Shown piece by piece: positions 50,101 to 60,512 of a stretch of DNA of 64,000 nt. The position numbers were made by a program, and so were the translations under genes. How positions within the stretch are numbered: the stretch's first letter is position 1; each line of letters begins with the position of its first letter. Below the pieces are notes generated by a model. It had not been told where the DNA came from. It saw nothing but the letters and a program-made list of their open reading frames with translations, and made no database searches. Origin of the DNA: Promerops cafer (lineage: Eukaryota; Chordata; Aves; Passeriformes; Nectariniidae); the NCBI GenBank assembly GCA_013398275.1, contig VZSE01012473.1, forward strand, positions 127,342-191,341, read 5' to 3'.

Positions 50101-52782
50101 TCCTGCACCAGGGTTGCTGAGGGAAGCCCACTAATGCTGCAATGTGGTGGGGTGCCTCTATAAAATGGCTCTCAGAGCCAGGGAACTCTCCAGTTTGCTG
50201 CATTTTGAGGATTGCTGAACGATGACAGATCCTGGGCTGGCACCGCCACTCCACGAGGCTCAACCTCAAAGGCATCTGATGTGAGTCCTTCACTGAATTT
50301 GAGGGGAACTTTCCACAGGTGACCTCCTTGTACATATTCCTTTAGGTTCGTGTGCTTGTGAGTGGGAATATGCTATAGCAAATGGACTGTGACTGTTGCT
50401 GTCCTAGATTATTAAGTACTTTAGATATGTAAGTTAGGCCTGTGAGTTACTGTTGCGTTATAGTAAATTCTGTGAACCTTTGGTAAATTGTTTAACCCAA
50501 GCTATTAATCAAGTGCTGTTAAGTGCTGTTAAAACTTTTAGGCCTAAAGTGTTGGTCCAGTCCAGGACTCAGTTTAGCAAGGATTCTGAACTTTGGAATT
50601 CAAAAGGACTGTCTTCTTTATTCACCCTTTCCTGTCCTGACCCTTCGCCCTTCTCCTAGCTACATGTAGATAATTCTTCAGTTGACATTGGTAATTGACT
50701 TTAGATTTTTGTTTGCTTTTTCTCTATGTGCTTTTAACCATCTAGTAAGTAGTAGAGTGAACCTTGTCAACAAACTGTTGTGCTTTCACTTTTATATTAA
50801 ACCTGCCTTTGCCAGTGATTCTTTAAGAGACCTCAAAACACTCATTTGTGACAGCATGATAGAGCAAGACAATCAGTGGAGCTTTACCATAACTTCTGTA
50901 GGCTACAGCTTGGCGTCAGCAACCCTTTACACAGGTACTCAACACCTGCATCTCCCAGCTCATTGTTGTTCAGCTTCAGCTCTGTGAGGGATGGATTTGT
51001 ATTGATGATGGAAGAGAGATCCTCGCAGTTACTGCTGGAGAGATTGCAGTCATCCAACCTGAAACATAAGGAGAGAAGGAGCACTTTAGTTCTCAGAGTT
51101 GCTCTGCTCTCCCTGGCTGGAGCACTGCTCATGAAAGCAGAGTGGGCAATGTTCCTGCAGTTCCTGGGATGCCTCCATAAGTATGTGCAGGACCTGCTGG
51201 GTGTTGCATGCCCCAAACCAAGGTGTGCTCTGGGCTGCACCACAGGATGGTCTGGATGGCAGCTTCCCAAGCCTTGCTCCTCCTCTGTGCTGCACAGAAG
51301 AGGGCACAAGTCATCCCCCTAGAGCAGGAGCAAGTGCCTCCACTTAAACAGTGACAGTGACAAACCACCTGCCAGCTTACAGGCTGTCAGACTGGTTCTG
51401 CACTGAGAACAGCCCAGATGGGTCTGCAGCTAGCCCCAGAGACACTCATCAGCAGGTTGGTGTCTTGCAGGTGAGTTATGCTGCTTTGCACCATCTCCCT
51501 CCAGCAGGAATCTCAGCACACAAACCCTGAGTTTGCAGTTCAGCAGAGGCTTCTCCCACTGGACATCAGCATTCTTCTAGATGCTGCTAAATTCATGAGC
51601 ATGAATTGAACTGAAAGGAGAGCCAAGGAAAGGAGCAGGAGCACAGGACAGCCAGGGAGGTATAGGGAGAGGCAGAAAAGACATGGAGCAAAAAGAAGGT
51701 GTCATGAAGAACCATACAGCCCCAGGCACAGCCACAGCCAGGAGTGCCAGAAGTTGCCTGGTCATTTCTCCTTAGACAACAGTATGAAAACTGAGGGTTC
51801 TCCTTTCCTCCCCTGGCAAGAAGACATGACTTCCAATGGGATCATGTTCAACACTGATGGAACAATCCCTGCAGCAGTCACTCTCATCCATTGCCTGGAG
51901 CAGCCCAGCCTCTGCCCAGGAGACAACCATCTTACTGCCTTCTGCCACCCAAGGCAGGCCTTGGGAATTCAAGGCCAGGCCCATGAAGCTTTGCCTGCAA
52001 AAGGCTCCTTTGCAAAACAAAAGGAAGTTGCCCGCACCAGGTCTGATGCCCTCCAAGGCACTGCTGGCATGATGTGGCCCATCCTCTCCAGCCCCAGCAG
52101 GATGATGCCATCCCATGAAGTGTGAATTCCCAACCAGCAGAGGGGAAAGATTGCAGTAGCAACTCTTCTGGGCCCTGTCCTACACCTTACACCCCAGGAG
52201 ATGGTTCCCTCCCATTGTTTGCTCAACAAACGAGGCTGGTACTTCTGAAGGTCAAGTGAAGAATTAAAAGCTGATGGCACACAGCTTGTACCTGACTACT
52301 GAAGCCAAAATCACTTCACAGCATCAAGCCTGCAACCCAAAGAGTGTGCAACCTAATAAGCACAGAGAGATGTCTTCCCTCTCTTGAGAGACAAAGGCAG
52401 AATAACCAAAATGGTAGTCAAATATTTAAATCACATTACCTAGCTGAGTCCTATGGCACACCAAGAAAAAGGGCAACATTACTTCATACCAAAGGATATT
52501 TATCTGTAATTGAAAAAGCTTGGCAAGAGGGTGGGGGGTTTATCCCCCCTCTAAATTAACTTTCTGGATAAAAATAGGTAGACTCATCCCTGTTGCAGTT
52601 TCTAAGTCCCAGGTCAAACAGTTCTGAAGATGAAAAGCACAGGAGAGAAATGCAACAGTTCTTACTCAAAAGAGAGGATACATAACTAGTTACTACCTGA
52701 TGGTTTTGCAGGATTTCATTGTGGTCAGAAGTTCAGCCCATCTAGATGGGCTCATCTCTTCACACTGGATGTCAAGCTCCAT
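44055..52782 (-). CDS. RNH1: Ribonuclease/angiogenin inhibitor 1, complete coding gene
   Basis: This cytosolic leucine-rich-repeat horseshoe binds pancreatic-type ribonucleases and angiogenin extremely tightly. The spliced minus-strand coding sequence uses 52,697-52,782, then seven exons of exactly 171 bp (50,888-51,058; 48,819-48,989; 47,999-48,169; 47,044-47,214; 46,384-46,554; 45,269-45,439; 44,357-44,527) and 44,055-44,142. That is 1,371 nt, or 456 residues, close to human (about 460). Every border is GT-AG and all inner exons share phase. Each 57-residue exon holds one A-type and one B-type repeat. I count 31 cysteines, the redox-sensitive hallmark of the family. The tryptophans equivalent to human W261, W263, W318 and W375 are present. 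LYD near the C-terminus is kept, but human Tyr437 is Leu. The start is the ATG beginning MELDIQCEE. NLRP-type proteins share this repeat but have extra domains absent here. Confidence 0.97.
44357..44527 (-). CDS. RNH1: RNH1 LRR exon 7
   Basis: 171 bp, acceptor ctccctgcag, donor gtgaga. Begins (W)LGNCDLTAGCCATL and includes LTELDLSYNPLEDEGIRK. Six cysteines, the most of any exon here. It ends on a split codon that becomes Ile with the next exon. Confidence 0.96.
45269..45439 (-). CDS. RNH1: RNH1 LRR exon 6
   Basis: 171 bp, acceptor ccttgcag, donor gtaagg. Reads (W)VRECGLTTACCKAV and LKVLHIGENKLGDAGVELL, with five cysteines including an adjacent Cys-Cys pair. The leading Trp aligns with human W318. 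Confidence 0.96.
46384..46554 (-). CDS. RNH1: RNH1 LRR exon 5
   Basis: 171 bp, acceptor ttccttgcag, donor gtgagc. Begins (W)LWDCDLTSASCKDL and contains LTEISLIDNNLRDSGMEML. The Trp-Leu-Trp aligns with human W261/W263, key ribonuclease contacts. It encodes fewer cysteines (three). Confidence 0.96.
47044..47214 (-). CDS. RNH1: RNH1 LRR exon 4
   Basis: 171 bp, acceptor ttttcctgcag, donor gtaagg. Reads LENCGITSDSCMEISAVL and LMDLSVGDNKIGDSGLALL. Its first base completes a His codon with the previous exon. Confidence 0.96.
47999..48169 (-). CDS. RNH1: RNH1 LRR exon 3
   Basis: 171 bp, acceptor tttcttgcag, donor gtaagg. Reads (Q)LEYCELTADIVEAL and LKELSLSNNTLGDTAVKQL. The usual Cys in the A-type repeat is replaced here (DIVE rather than xxCE), so the exon carries only three cysteines. 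Confidence 0.96.
48819..48989 (-). CDS. RNH1: RNH1 LRR exon 2
   Basis: 171 bp, acceptor ctctactgcag, donor gtaagt. Reads (W)LQNCNLTSASCETL and LTELHVGDNRLGTAGVKVL, matching the human LQNC repeat in order. Confidence 0.96.
49480..50853 (+). mobile_element. ERV LTR-like element, antisense in RNH1 intron
   Basis: On the plus strand it has a TATA-like box (TATAAAA at 50,159-50,165), ATTAAA at 50,796-50,801, and an end of ...TTTGTGACA at 50,853. The last 100 bp (CTGCCTTTGCCAGTGATTC onward) resemble the 3' end of an avian ERV LTR. The element lies in the intron between LRR exons 1 and 2 and stops about 34 bp from exon 1's 3' edge. The left boundary and any target-site duplication are unresolved; GCATA near 49,477 and GCATG after the end differ at one base. 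Confidence 0.4.
50888..51058 (-). CDS. RNH1: RNH1 LRR exon 1
   Basis: 171 bp, acceptor ccttatgtttcag, donor gtaaag. Reads (R)LDDCNLSSSNCEDL and LTELKLNNNELGDAGVEYL. It matches the first full repeat pair of human RNH1 (LDDCGL). Confidence 0.96.
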
Positions 52783-52797
52783 TTTGACAGTTAAGAC
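52697..52797 (-). CDS. RNH1: RNH1 exon with the start codon
   Basis: Acceptor gttttaattttcag, donor gtagta. Fifteen bases of 5' UTR precede ATG at 52,780-52,782. It encodes MELDIQCEEMSPSRWAELL and then TTMKSCKTI, the N-terminal cap that in human reads LDIQCEELSDARWAELL. The shorter N-terminus starts at the Met directly before LDIQCEE. Confidence 0.95.
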
Positions 52798-53456
52798 CTG
52801 AAAATTAAAACAAAAGAAAACCACCTTTTTTTTTTTTTTAATTGACTGAGAAGCAACGATGTTCTTCAATCCCCCCAGCTCTCAGCCATGAGTCATACTG
52901 TGCAAAGGGGACAGATTATAATTTTCCAAAATCTGCAACACCAGTATAAAGCCAGGAGAGGTGGAATGTTTTTTTCTGGGACTTGGGAAGGTCTTCCTCT
53001 GAGAGGAAAAAAGCACAGGAATCCTGAAGAGATATGGCAAAAGCCAGTTATCTGGAGGCTGCTCATGTGAGAATAAGATGTTCTCCTTCCCCCTCCAAGG
53101 GAACTTAACCAGAAGGAGCTTCAGGGGGACCCTGGTACTACTCACTATTGCACTGCTGAGCCACCGAGACAGCGAGTTTCACCATTGGGTCACACCTGAC
53201 CCATTGAGGAACCTCCAGCTGTACTTAAAATTGGGGTATTTTTGAGATAATATGGGTGAATGAGCAAGATGAGCATGAGAACTGCCTAGGCTCAAATTAA
53301 AAATCCTGCTGGACATGTGTCTGTATGTGAGAAGTGGAACTTGCATGGATGGGAGAAGTGTTCTTCTACAATTTGATATCCAAGGTTTGAAAGATCACTC
53401 TAGTCAGGCAAATCCAAGTACAGAGAAGCTGGTAAGCAGAATTCTTTTGTTTGGTT

Positions 53457-53502
53457 AGTTGGTTGGGGTTTTTTTTGGTTTTTTTTGGTTTTTTTTTTGT
53501 TC
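53457..53502. repeat. GGTTTTTTTT simple repeat
   Basis: About three copies of GG followed by 8-10 T, preceded by GGTT units, within the RNH1 5' intron. Confidence 0.8.
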
Positions 53503-53779
53503 TGCACTCAAACTGCATTTCTGAAGTCGTGTAAACACAGCGCTGTGCAGAACAGCTCCAGATAAACGTGCACAAAAACATGCCAAGGCCAGTAGCTGAG
53601 CTCTAGGTTTAGTCTACAAGGGATGGGGTTAAAGGCAGCACTGTAGTAGGTGACAAAATGCAGCCTCGCTCTCTTACTTTGGCCGGCATGACTCAGACTA
53701 CGGGGCATTTTTAAAAAAAATAATCCCTGAGCTATCCCATCGGAATGTGAGCTGCAGTCAGCCACTGTCTTCCCTCATC

Positions 53780-54500
53780 CCGGTCCCCTCCTGCCGCCGT
53801 AACCTCGCGGGGACCCCAAACTCGCTTTCCACAGAGGCCAGCTCCCGTCAGGTCGCAGCCCCAACAATCCCGGCACCCACGCGGGGAGGGGCCGCGCCCG
53901 AGGGCGGGGCGGCGCTCGGGAACCGCGGCACGCGAGGGGAACGGCGCCAGCGGGATCGTGAGCTCACGGACGCGCTCGGCCTCTGCCCTTCCCTTCCCAA
54001 CGCGAGCGCTGCCGGGAATCCCGGCCCACGGCCTCCGTCGGATGGCAGCACAGCCCCACGTGTCGCGGGGTGATGGGGATCGGACACGCGAGGGGACAGT
54101 GGCAGCCGGACTGTCACAGCCCTCCCCGCGTCGCTCGGGCGCTCTCCCGTTTTACCCCCCGCTCGGATCGAGAAAGGGCCCTCCCCCCAGCCCCGAGCTC
54201 TGCACCTCCCTGCGAGCCGGGGGGAATCCCGTTCGAGGTCCCGGGCAGCGGCCCGGCCCTATCCCGGGGCACAGCCGCCACCGCTGCCGCCCTTGCCCGG
54301 TCCCCCCCGCCCCGGTGCTCACCGCCCCGCCGCCTTCCGCACCGCAGGCAGCGCTTTTCCCTCCCAGGCTTTCTTCCTTCCCTGCTCCCTCCGCCCCGGC
54401 CCGGCCCGGCCCAACTCCCCAGCTCCTACCGCCGCGCCGCCACCGCGCAGCTGCCGCCGGCTCCGACCCGGCTCCGCCTCGTATCGCGGCGGGGAGGAGC
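53780..54500 (-). promoter_or_regulatory. RNH1: CpG island, probable RNH1 promoter and first noncoding exon
   Basis: Dense CpG and GC content contrasting with both sides. It includes a GC-box stretch (GGGCGGGGCGG around 53,900) and lies 1-1.7 kb upstream of the start-codon exon on the minus strand. The start-codon exon begins with a splice acceptor, so an upstream noncoding exon must exist. A minus-strand donor with consensus GGGGCG|GTGAGC occurs at 54,322/54,323, which would place a first exon just above it. Several plus-strand open frames here simply reflect lack of AT-rich stops. Confidence 0.65.
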
Positions 54501-54504
54501 AGGA

Positions 54505-55192
54505 TCTGTCCCTCCTCCCCTTTTTTCCCTTTCTTCCCCCTTTTCCTCTTTCTCTCTCTTTTTCTTTCTCTTTTTCTTCCGGTTTTCTTCCTCTCCCTTT
54601 TTTCCTGCCCTCTCTGACACTTAACGCCTTTCCCCCTCTCTTTTCTACTTCTTGTCTTTCCCTTTCTTAATTTTTCCTGACTTCTCCCTGCTTCCCCCTC
54701 CCCCTCTTTTCCGACTTTCTTTCCCCCTTTCTCCTCTTTTCCCTTCTTTCCCCCTCCACTCCCCTTTATCTGTTTGCTTCATATTTTCCTCACTTCCTTC
54801 TTTTTTTTCCTTTTCACTTTCTACTTTCCTCTTGTGTGCTTCCCCCTTCCCTCTTTCTTCCCTTTTTCCTCCTCTTCCCCATCTTCCTTCCTTCCTTCCT
54901 TCCTTCCTTCCTTCCTTCCTCCCTTCCTCCCTTCCTCCCTTCCTCCCTTCCTCTCCCCACTTCCCCCTTTTCTCTCCTTTTCCTCCTTCTCCCTTCTTTC
55001 ACCATTCTCTTTTGTTCTTTTTTTCTGCCCTCCTTTTTTCTGCTATCTCTCCTATTACTCTGTCTTCCCTCTTTTTCATCTTCTCACCAACTTCTCTATT
55101 TTCGTCCTCTTTTCCTCCCTTTCCTTTTATTCCTATCTGCTGTTGCCCTTTTTTTTCCATCCACCCTGATCTCCCTGCTGCTCTTCCTCCCT
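54505..55192. repeat. Long polypyrimidine/polypurine tract
   Basis: About 690 bp almost entirely C/T on the plus strand. It includes a (CTTC)n run from about 54,884 to 54,920 and four copies of an 8-bp CTCCCTTC unit to about 54,955. Purines are rare interruptions. Open frames here encode only Ser/Leu/Phe/Pro low-complexity peptides and are not genes. It sits immediately upstream of the RNH1 CpG island. Confidence 0.92.
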
Positions 55193-58100
55193 GAGCAGGA
55201 GCACTGGGATACACAGGAAACAAGACAGGGGAAGGAGAAATCCCTATAATGAGGGGATGCACACAGGGTGGGAGTATCAAACATAAAATGAGGTAGTGTA
55301 CCAACCAGTTGGGAGGACAACCTCTGCTGTGTGCCAGGACCTGGAGCAAGATGGGAATGCATGCAGGTCACCCAGGGCAGAGGCACCATGGCAAGGACTC
55401 GGCTAGGGGAGACAGGACTTCCCCAGGGAGCTCAGAATTAGGAATTGTTTGAACTGGAAGCAACAGAAATATTCTCAGTGGTCTCCCTGACTTCCAGCTT
55501 CCAGACAGCTGTGCAGGGGGGGCAGCTTAGAGGGCCTGGGATGTCCCTGCTCCCCGTCCCTGTCACCAGTCCTATCCACAACGCGTCTTCTCTCGTCTCT
55601 GTGTCCCTCAATAGCGCAACACGTTGAGCAGAGAGCTGCACCTCGCTGGCACAAAGGCCTCTCTCTGAACGCTTTGGAACGAAGCTGTGACAGCAGTGGA
55701 GGATGGGCGCCTCGGGCTTGTGCTGCTGCCAGGCCTGTTGCCCTCCTGGGCTCTCCCCGTGCCACTGACCCCACCCGACCCCAGTGGCTGTCCCGCACAT
55801 CCGTCCCAGGGCGGGGCGAGGGTGGCAGCGCTTGGTCAGGGCTGGAAGGCATTCGTCATCCTCTGGCTCGCTTCCTCCTCCGCCTGCCGGCTACTCCCTG
55901 TCTCCCTCCCTATTGTTTCCCGGTAGTTTTAGCCCCGGTAAAAGCTCATTCAGATTTTCACAAGACGGAACAAAGAAAGGTTTTGAAGTGCCGAGAGGCA
56001 CTAGACAAGACCTCGACTTGCCTTCCTCCCTCCGCCTCCAAAATCTCAGCATCTCCTCCAGTTTTTTCTTCCTACAGACGCCCTCTTCCCACAACCCTGG
56101 CTCACACAACAGTTCAGCTAAGCACAACCAGCTGTTCCCTACAAAGCACGGCTTTAAAATGGTTCCGTGCTCCTTCCCGGAAAGCAGGAGGGAAAGTTTC
56201 GGGAGTTTCAGAGCCTGGTTTTGCCGCTGATACGTACCTTGCTGTTGTCGGTTCTGTGTGGGAGCGAGGGAGGCAGAGCTGGCGCCTTCCTGCTGCGGTT
56301 ACCACGCAACCTCTGCTGTCGTACACACGGTGCCTGCTAGAGGGAGGGAAACAGCTTGGGGCTCTGACGGCTTTTTCCCTCCCGTGGCAGCTCTTCAGGG
56401 CCCTGCGGAGCAAGCACTGTGCCGATGATTGTCTGGCTTGTGACGAAGCAAACGTTGCAAAAAGCCCCCGATGGTGACAGAGGCAGCTTTAACTTCTTGC
56501 ATCGGATCTTGTGGCCACTCGCCATGGTTTAGCCCAGAGCAAGGGAGTAGTTGCCAGTGAAGGATCCGTCGGAAAAATAGGCCACTGCAGTGTTGACGTG
56601 TGGATAGAGATGATGGAGTTTGCATAGTTTTTCCATTCTCCAGGCAAGCCTGTCCTTCCAGGCCTAGGAGTGATGCTGAGCACATTATTGCTTACCTGTC
56701 ACCTCACCTGGGATTTCTGTATCCCTCCTCCCAGCAGGGGCTAGGGCACAGGCAGCCCGCTGCTTCTGCACAAGCTGAATGCTCACACTGCCTGGAAGGG
56801 TCCCTCGGGCCCAGCCCTGGTCATGTCTCCCTAAAACAGCCTCTCAGCAGCAAGCATCGACCTCACTCCTACACCTCCTCCTCCTAAATTCCCACTGGCT
56901 CTTCTGCTCCTCACAGAAAACCCTGCCATCACTCAACCTGCATTGCACAATAGCTGTGGGTTGAAGTAACCTGCCTTCTTCCCCCATTCTCAATGGTGTG
57001 AAGATGAATTAATGTTTCAATAGCCTGCAAATGATCCAGTAGCAGAAGAACAGATTTGTTTTTCCCTCCTGTGGCTGCAGATGCTGACAGAGATGATGGT
57101 GGAATGATGGCCTGGGAAATGGGGGATTTGTTGAGCCACAGAAGAAACACTAGAGGCTTTTCCTCCAGCTTCTTTTATTTCACCAGGAGAGCTCAGTGAG
57201 CTAAAACCCAGCTTCCTCAGTGCCCAGAAGAGAGTTGAAAGGCAAAGAATTCACCTTTTCCCTATTCCCTCTCAGGAAAACAGGGTCATCCACACAAAGA
57301 ATTTGCTAGAACAGTTCTTGTGCTTTTGGGTCTGACCTGAAACCTGCTGAAGCACAGGCAAGAGCTTGGGGACGGCCCGAGCTCCCGGCTTTGGTGCTTG
57401 TTAGGATGCTCCCTGGCAGGCAAATGGAGGGTATGCTGTGGCTGGCAAAGGATGTCTCTGTCTTTTTGCTTGGCACGATGCTTTCAGGAAGACCACTGGT
57501 GTTAGGAAGAAAGTTTATGCTGGCAGGAGATCCCCTGGTCAGCCAGGCAATTTGAAGTCAGATGCTTGTCATTCAGCCCAACAGCAAAGGTGTCATTTAC
57601 CATCCAGCCACTGCTGGCATCTCTCTGCTCTTGGGTCCCGCTTCACTGCACTTATCAGGAGTCTCTAAAAGACAAAGTCTGGTGTTTGTCAGAGGTTTCA
57701 GAGAGGTTTATGTCACATGGACCTTCTGTAGACCTCCTGCCCTGGGCAAAGCACCCAATACACTCTGGTCTGTGTTGGCAAAACATTAGATTTATAGGCC
57801 AAATAACCATGCCAAAAGGTTATGTGCTGCTGTCTCCCTGTCAACCCTTTGGCTGCCCTCACTGTGGGAACAACAAAAGGCATCTCTGGAGAAATCTATT
57901 GCCCTTTCCCCAGCAAGCAGGACCAGGCCATCCTGCTCATCAAGAAACACACAGATCCAGAGGAAATGATACAAAATGGGGCTGAGAAAGCTAACAGGAA
58001 ACACCAGTGAGAAATACCTGTGTATGTCCTGCCATGGAAACAGCAGAAGACTCCTGACGTGGAAGGCATGTCCATTTGGTTATTTGTACAGACTAAGGCT

Positions 58101-59984
58101 TATTCCTTAAAGATGCCTTGAGGAGTCTGGCAGTGACATCTGCCCTGTGTTCCCTTCTTTTTCACAGTTTCCCACTATCCTTTCTGAGTTCATTCAAATT
58201 GATTTCCTCTTTTTTTTGATCCTCTCCCTCTTTTGGTCTTTGTAGCAGGGAGGGAGAGCGTGGTGATGCCCATCTTGCCCTTGCTGCCTTTGGGCACAGC
58301 TGGCATGAAAACATGAAGTGCAGGTCTCGTGTCCTGGGATCTGAGGAAGTTGAGATGTGTCTCTGCATTTAAGATGACTTTATTTTAGAACTAAATTTAT
58401 GCACATAACCCTAGAGTAAACTTACAAAAGAATACTTAAATTAAGGCTATTAGTGTAAACTGAAAACTCTGCCTTTTCCCCTTCTAGCACTTTCCTGTTC
58501 TGTCCTCTCTGCTCTATATGCCTCTGTGCATATACTTAATGGTAATTACAGACAATAAACTTCTAAGAGTAGTGACAGATCTTTTTCTAACTTGACTATG
58601 TGATCTCTACCAGAAAATTAATTCCATAAATTCATCTGCGGAGATCAAAACAGCAAGTTGTAAGCATGTGCCCAGCTCCATTTGTTGCAGTGAGTGATTT
58701 GTTTATATCCTACTTGATCCATTGCTGGAAGCCATTTGTTCCTTGAGCTTTTGTGCAAACTTGAAGTAAGGCTTTTTAGGGTGAGGGAATGCAAAACTTG
58801 GGTCATTCTTGAAGAGTCAGAGGGCTGATTAAGCACTGGGGAGCAAAGTATCTGTGGAGCTAGAGTGGTGAACCTGGCACTGTGGCTTAACTGATGCCTC
58901 AGGAGCTAAAAACAAAATAAAGGAGGTCAATAAACAGGTGCTGGTAGCAAGCTGTTAGTGAGGTGGCTGAGAAAGGTTTGGGTTTTTCAGCAAATACAGG
59001 CAATTGCTCACCCTGACTTGCATGCGTGCGCACAGACATATGGATGTTCTATACTGTGGCAGCTCATTATAGATTCCCACAAGAAAACCATTAGGGAGGA
59101 AATTCTTGCTGTTGTGATGTGGTCGCCTTGTTCTTGTAAAAGAAAAGCTGTTGTTTCCATTTTGCACTGGTTTTGGTTTTTGGGGGAGTGGAGAGCATTA
59201 TAATGAAATAGTGCTGTGAGTGTATGTGTAATATTTTATCCCTGTGGATACAGTCTTTGAGAGTGGGTCCAGCGCAAATGGAACCCCAAGAAAATGGAGC
59301 TTTCCAGATATGTTCATCAACCAACACACCTGCAGAAAAAGTACTGTCAGAGGAATTTTTCTCACATCCCTGCTTTTTTTCTTCATCTTCTGCCTCAGTC
59401 TGCGGCAGTGTTTGCCTGCCCGTCTGCAGAGGGCGATGCAGCATCAGTTTGACCAGATTTACCGTCCTCTGGTTTTCCCTCATCCCGAAGTTGCCCTTGG
59501 TCACCAAGACATTGCAGGGGTTGAGGGTTGAGATGGGGCCACAGCTAGAGGGGAAAATGAGAGGACCAGACCAGAAACACAAGTGTATTTCACAACACAG
59601 TCTCTTCATGCCAGCTGTGTAGCAGCTGATGAAAAAGGAGACTGCAATGGATTTCGCTTTCCTGTTAAATCCTGCTGCACAGGAAGACTTGAATAATTTG
59701 CTGAAACTTTGAAGGCCGCTGTAGGGACAGCTGGTTATTTCATGAGTTTGTACAGGACTGAGAAGTGTGAGTTCAAATCAGCTTTAAAAGGCAAGAATGA
59801 AATCTTGAAGCTAAAAGAACTCCAACAACCATACACTCATCTGTATTTCAGACTTCAGTTTGCATGTTACCTTTGCCTTTTTTCAGAAAGGAATAGTAGA
59901 TGTCCTCTGCCAGTAGAGGCATCTCTCTCCAGTCTCCATGACAGTACCCATGAGAATTCATGGGTATTTGTGCCCAAAAAAATC
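55193..59984. other. No gene recognised
   Basis: 4.8 kb upstream of RNH1. A moderately CpG-containing section at about 55,550-56,480 has an open plus-strand frame without recognisable similarity. A strong minus-strand donor-like AAG|GTACGT lies at 56,237/56,238 and might belong to an alternative RNH1 5' exon. The rest is unremarkable. Confidence 0.45.
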
Positions 59985-59991
59985 ACTTTGT

Positions 59992-60512
59992 ATCCTAGAG
60001 TTGCGAGGGTTGGAAAAGATCTCAAAGTGATCACGTACATCCATTAACCCAGCATCACTGTGTTCATCGCTAAACCATTGCCCAGAGTGCCACATCCACA
60101 TGCCTTTTTAACACCTCCAGGGATGGTAATTCCAACACTTACCCTGGCAGCCTGTTCCAATGCCTGACCAGAATTTTTTCCTAATAGCCAATCTAAACGT
60201 CCCATGAAACAACTTGAGGCCATTTCCACTCATCCTGTAACTTGTCACCTGTGAGAAGAGACCCCTCCACCACACTAAAACTCCTTTCAGGTAGTTGTAG
60301 AGTGATGGGGTCTCCTCAGCTTCCTTTTCTCCAGNACAACTTGAGGCCATTTCCACTCATCCTGTAACTTGTCACCTGTGAGAAGAGACCCCTCCACCAC
60401 ACTAAAACTCCTTTCAGGTAGTTGTAGAAGTGATGGGGTCTCCTCAGCTTCCTTTTCTCCAGGCTAAACAACTCTAGTTCCCTCAGCTGCTTCCCATAAG
60501 ACTCGTGCCATA
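59992..60512 (-). mobile_element. CR1 LINE fragment (3' end)
   Basis: On the plus strand it reads as the reverse complement of a CR1 tail. It starts with GGGTTGGAAAAGATCTC, then has CCTCCAGGGATGGTAATTCC, CAGCCTGTTCCAATGCCTGA and AACTTGAGGCCATTTCC, and ends near AAGACTCGTGCC. This order is diagnostic of CR1, the dominant avian LINE. The copy is 5' truncated, as usual, and is interrupted by a single N with a flanking duplication at 60,209-60,462. Confidence 0.92.
60209..60462. repeat. 126/127-bp direct duplication flanking an N (assembly gap)
   Basis: 60,209-60,334 and 60,336-60,462 are the same CR1 segment, from ACAACTTGAGG to TTTTCTCCAG. They differ by one inserted A and are separated by one N at 60,335. 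The second copy continues with normal CR1 sequence. This is the pattern of two contig ends that overlap but were not merged. Confidence 0.93.

Noticed and set aside
44353..51309. Reading each RNH1 repeat block as a separate small LRR gene
   Set aside because: Each open frame runs past a consensus splice site. With introns removed the blocks join in one phase into a single RNH1 protein in the same order as human.
53958..54670. 219-, 184- and 125-residue plus-strand frames in the RNH1 CpG island
   Set aside because: GC-rich sequence lacks stop codons by composition. The frames overlap in different phases and have no recognisable domains.
54652..55249. Long overlapping open frames rich in Ser, Leu, Phe and Pro
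   Set aside because: They are translations of a polypyrimidine tract that contains no purine-rich stop codons. No start context, splice signals or family similarity.
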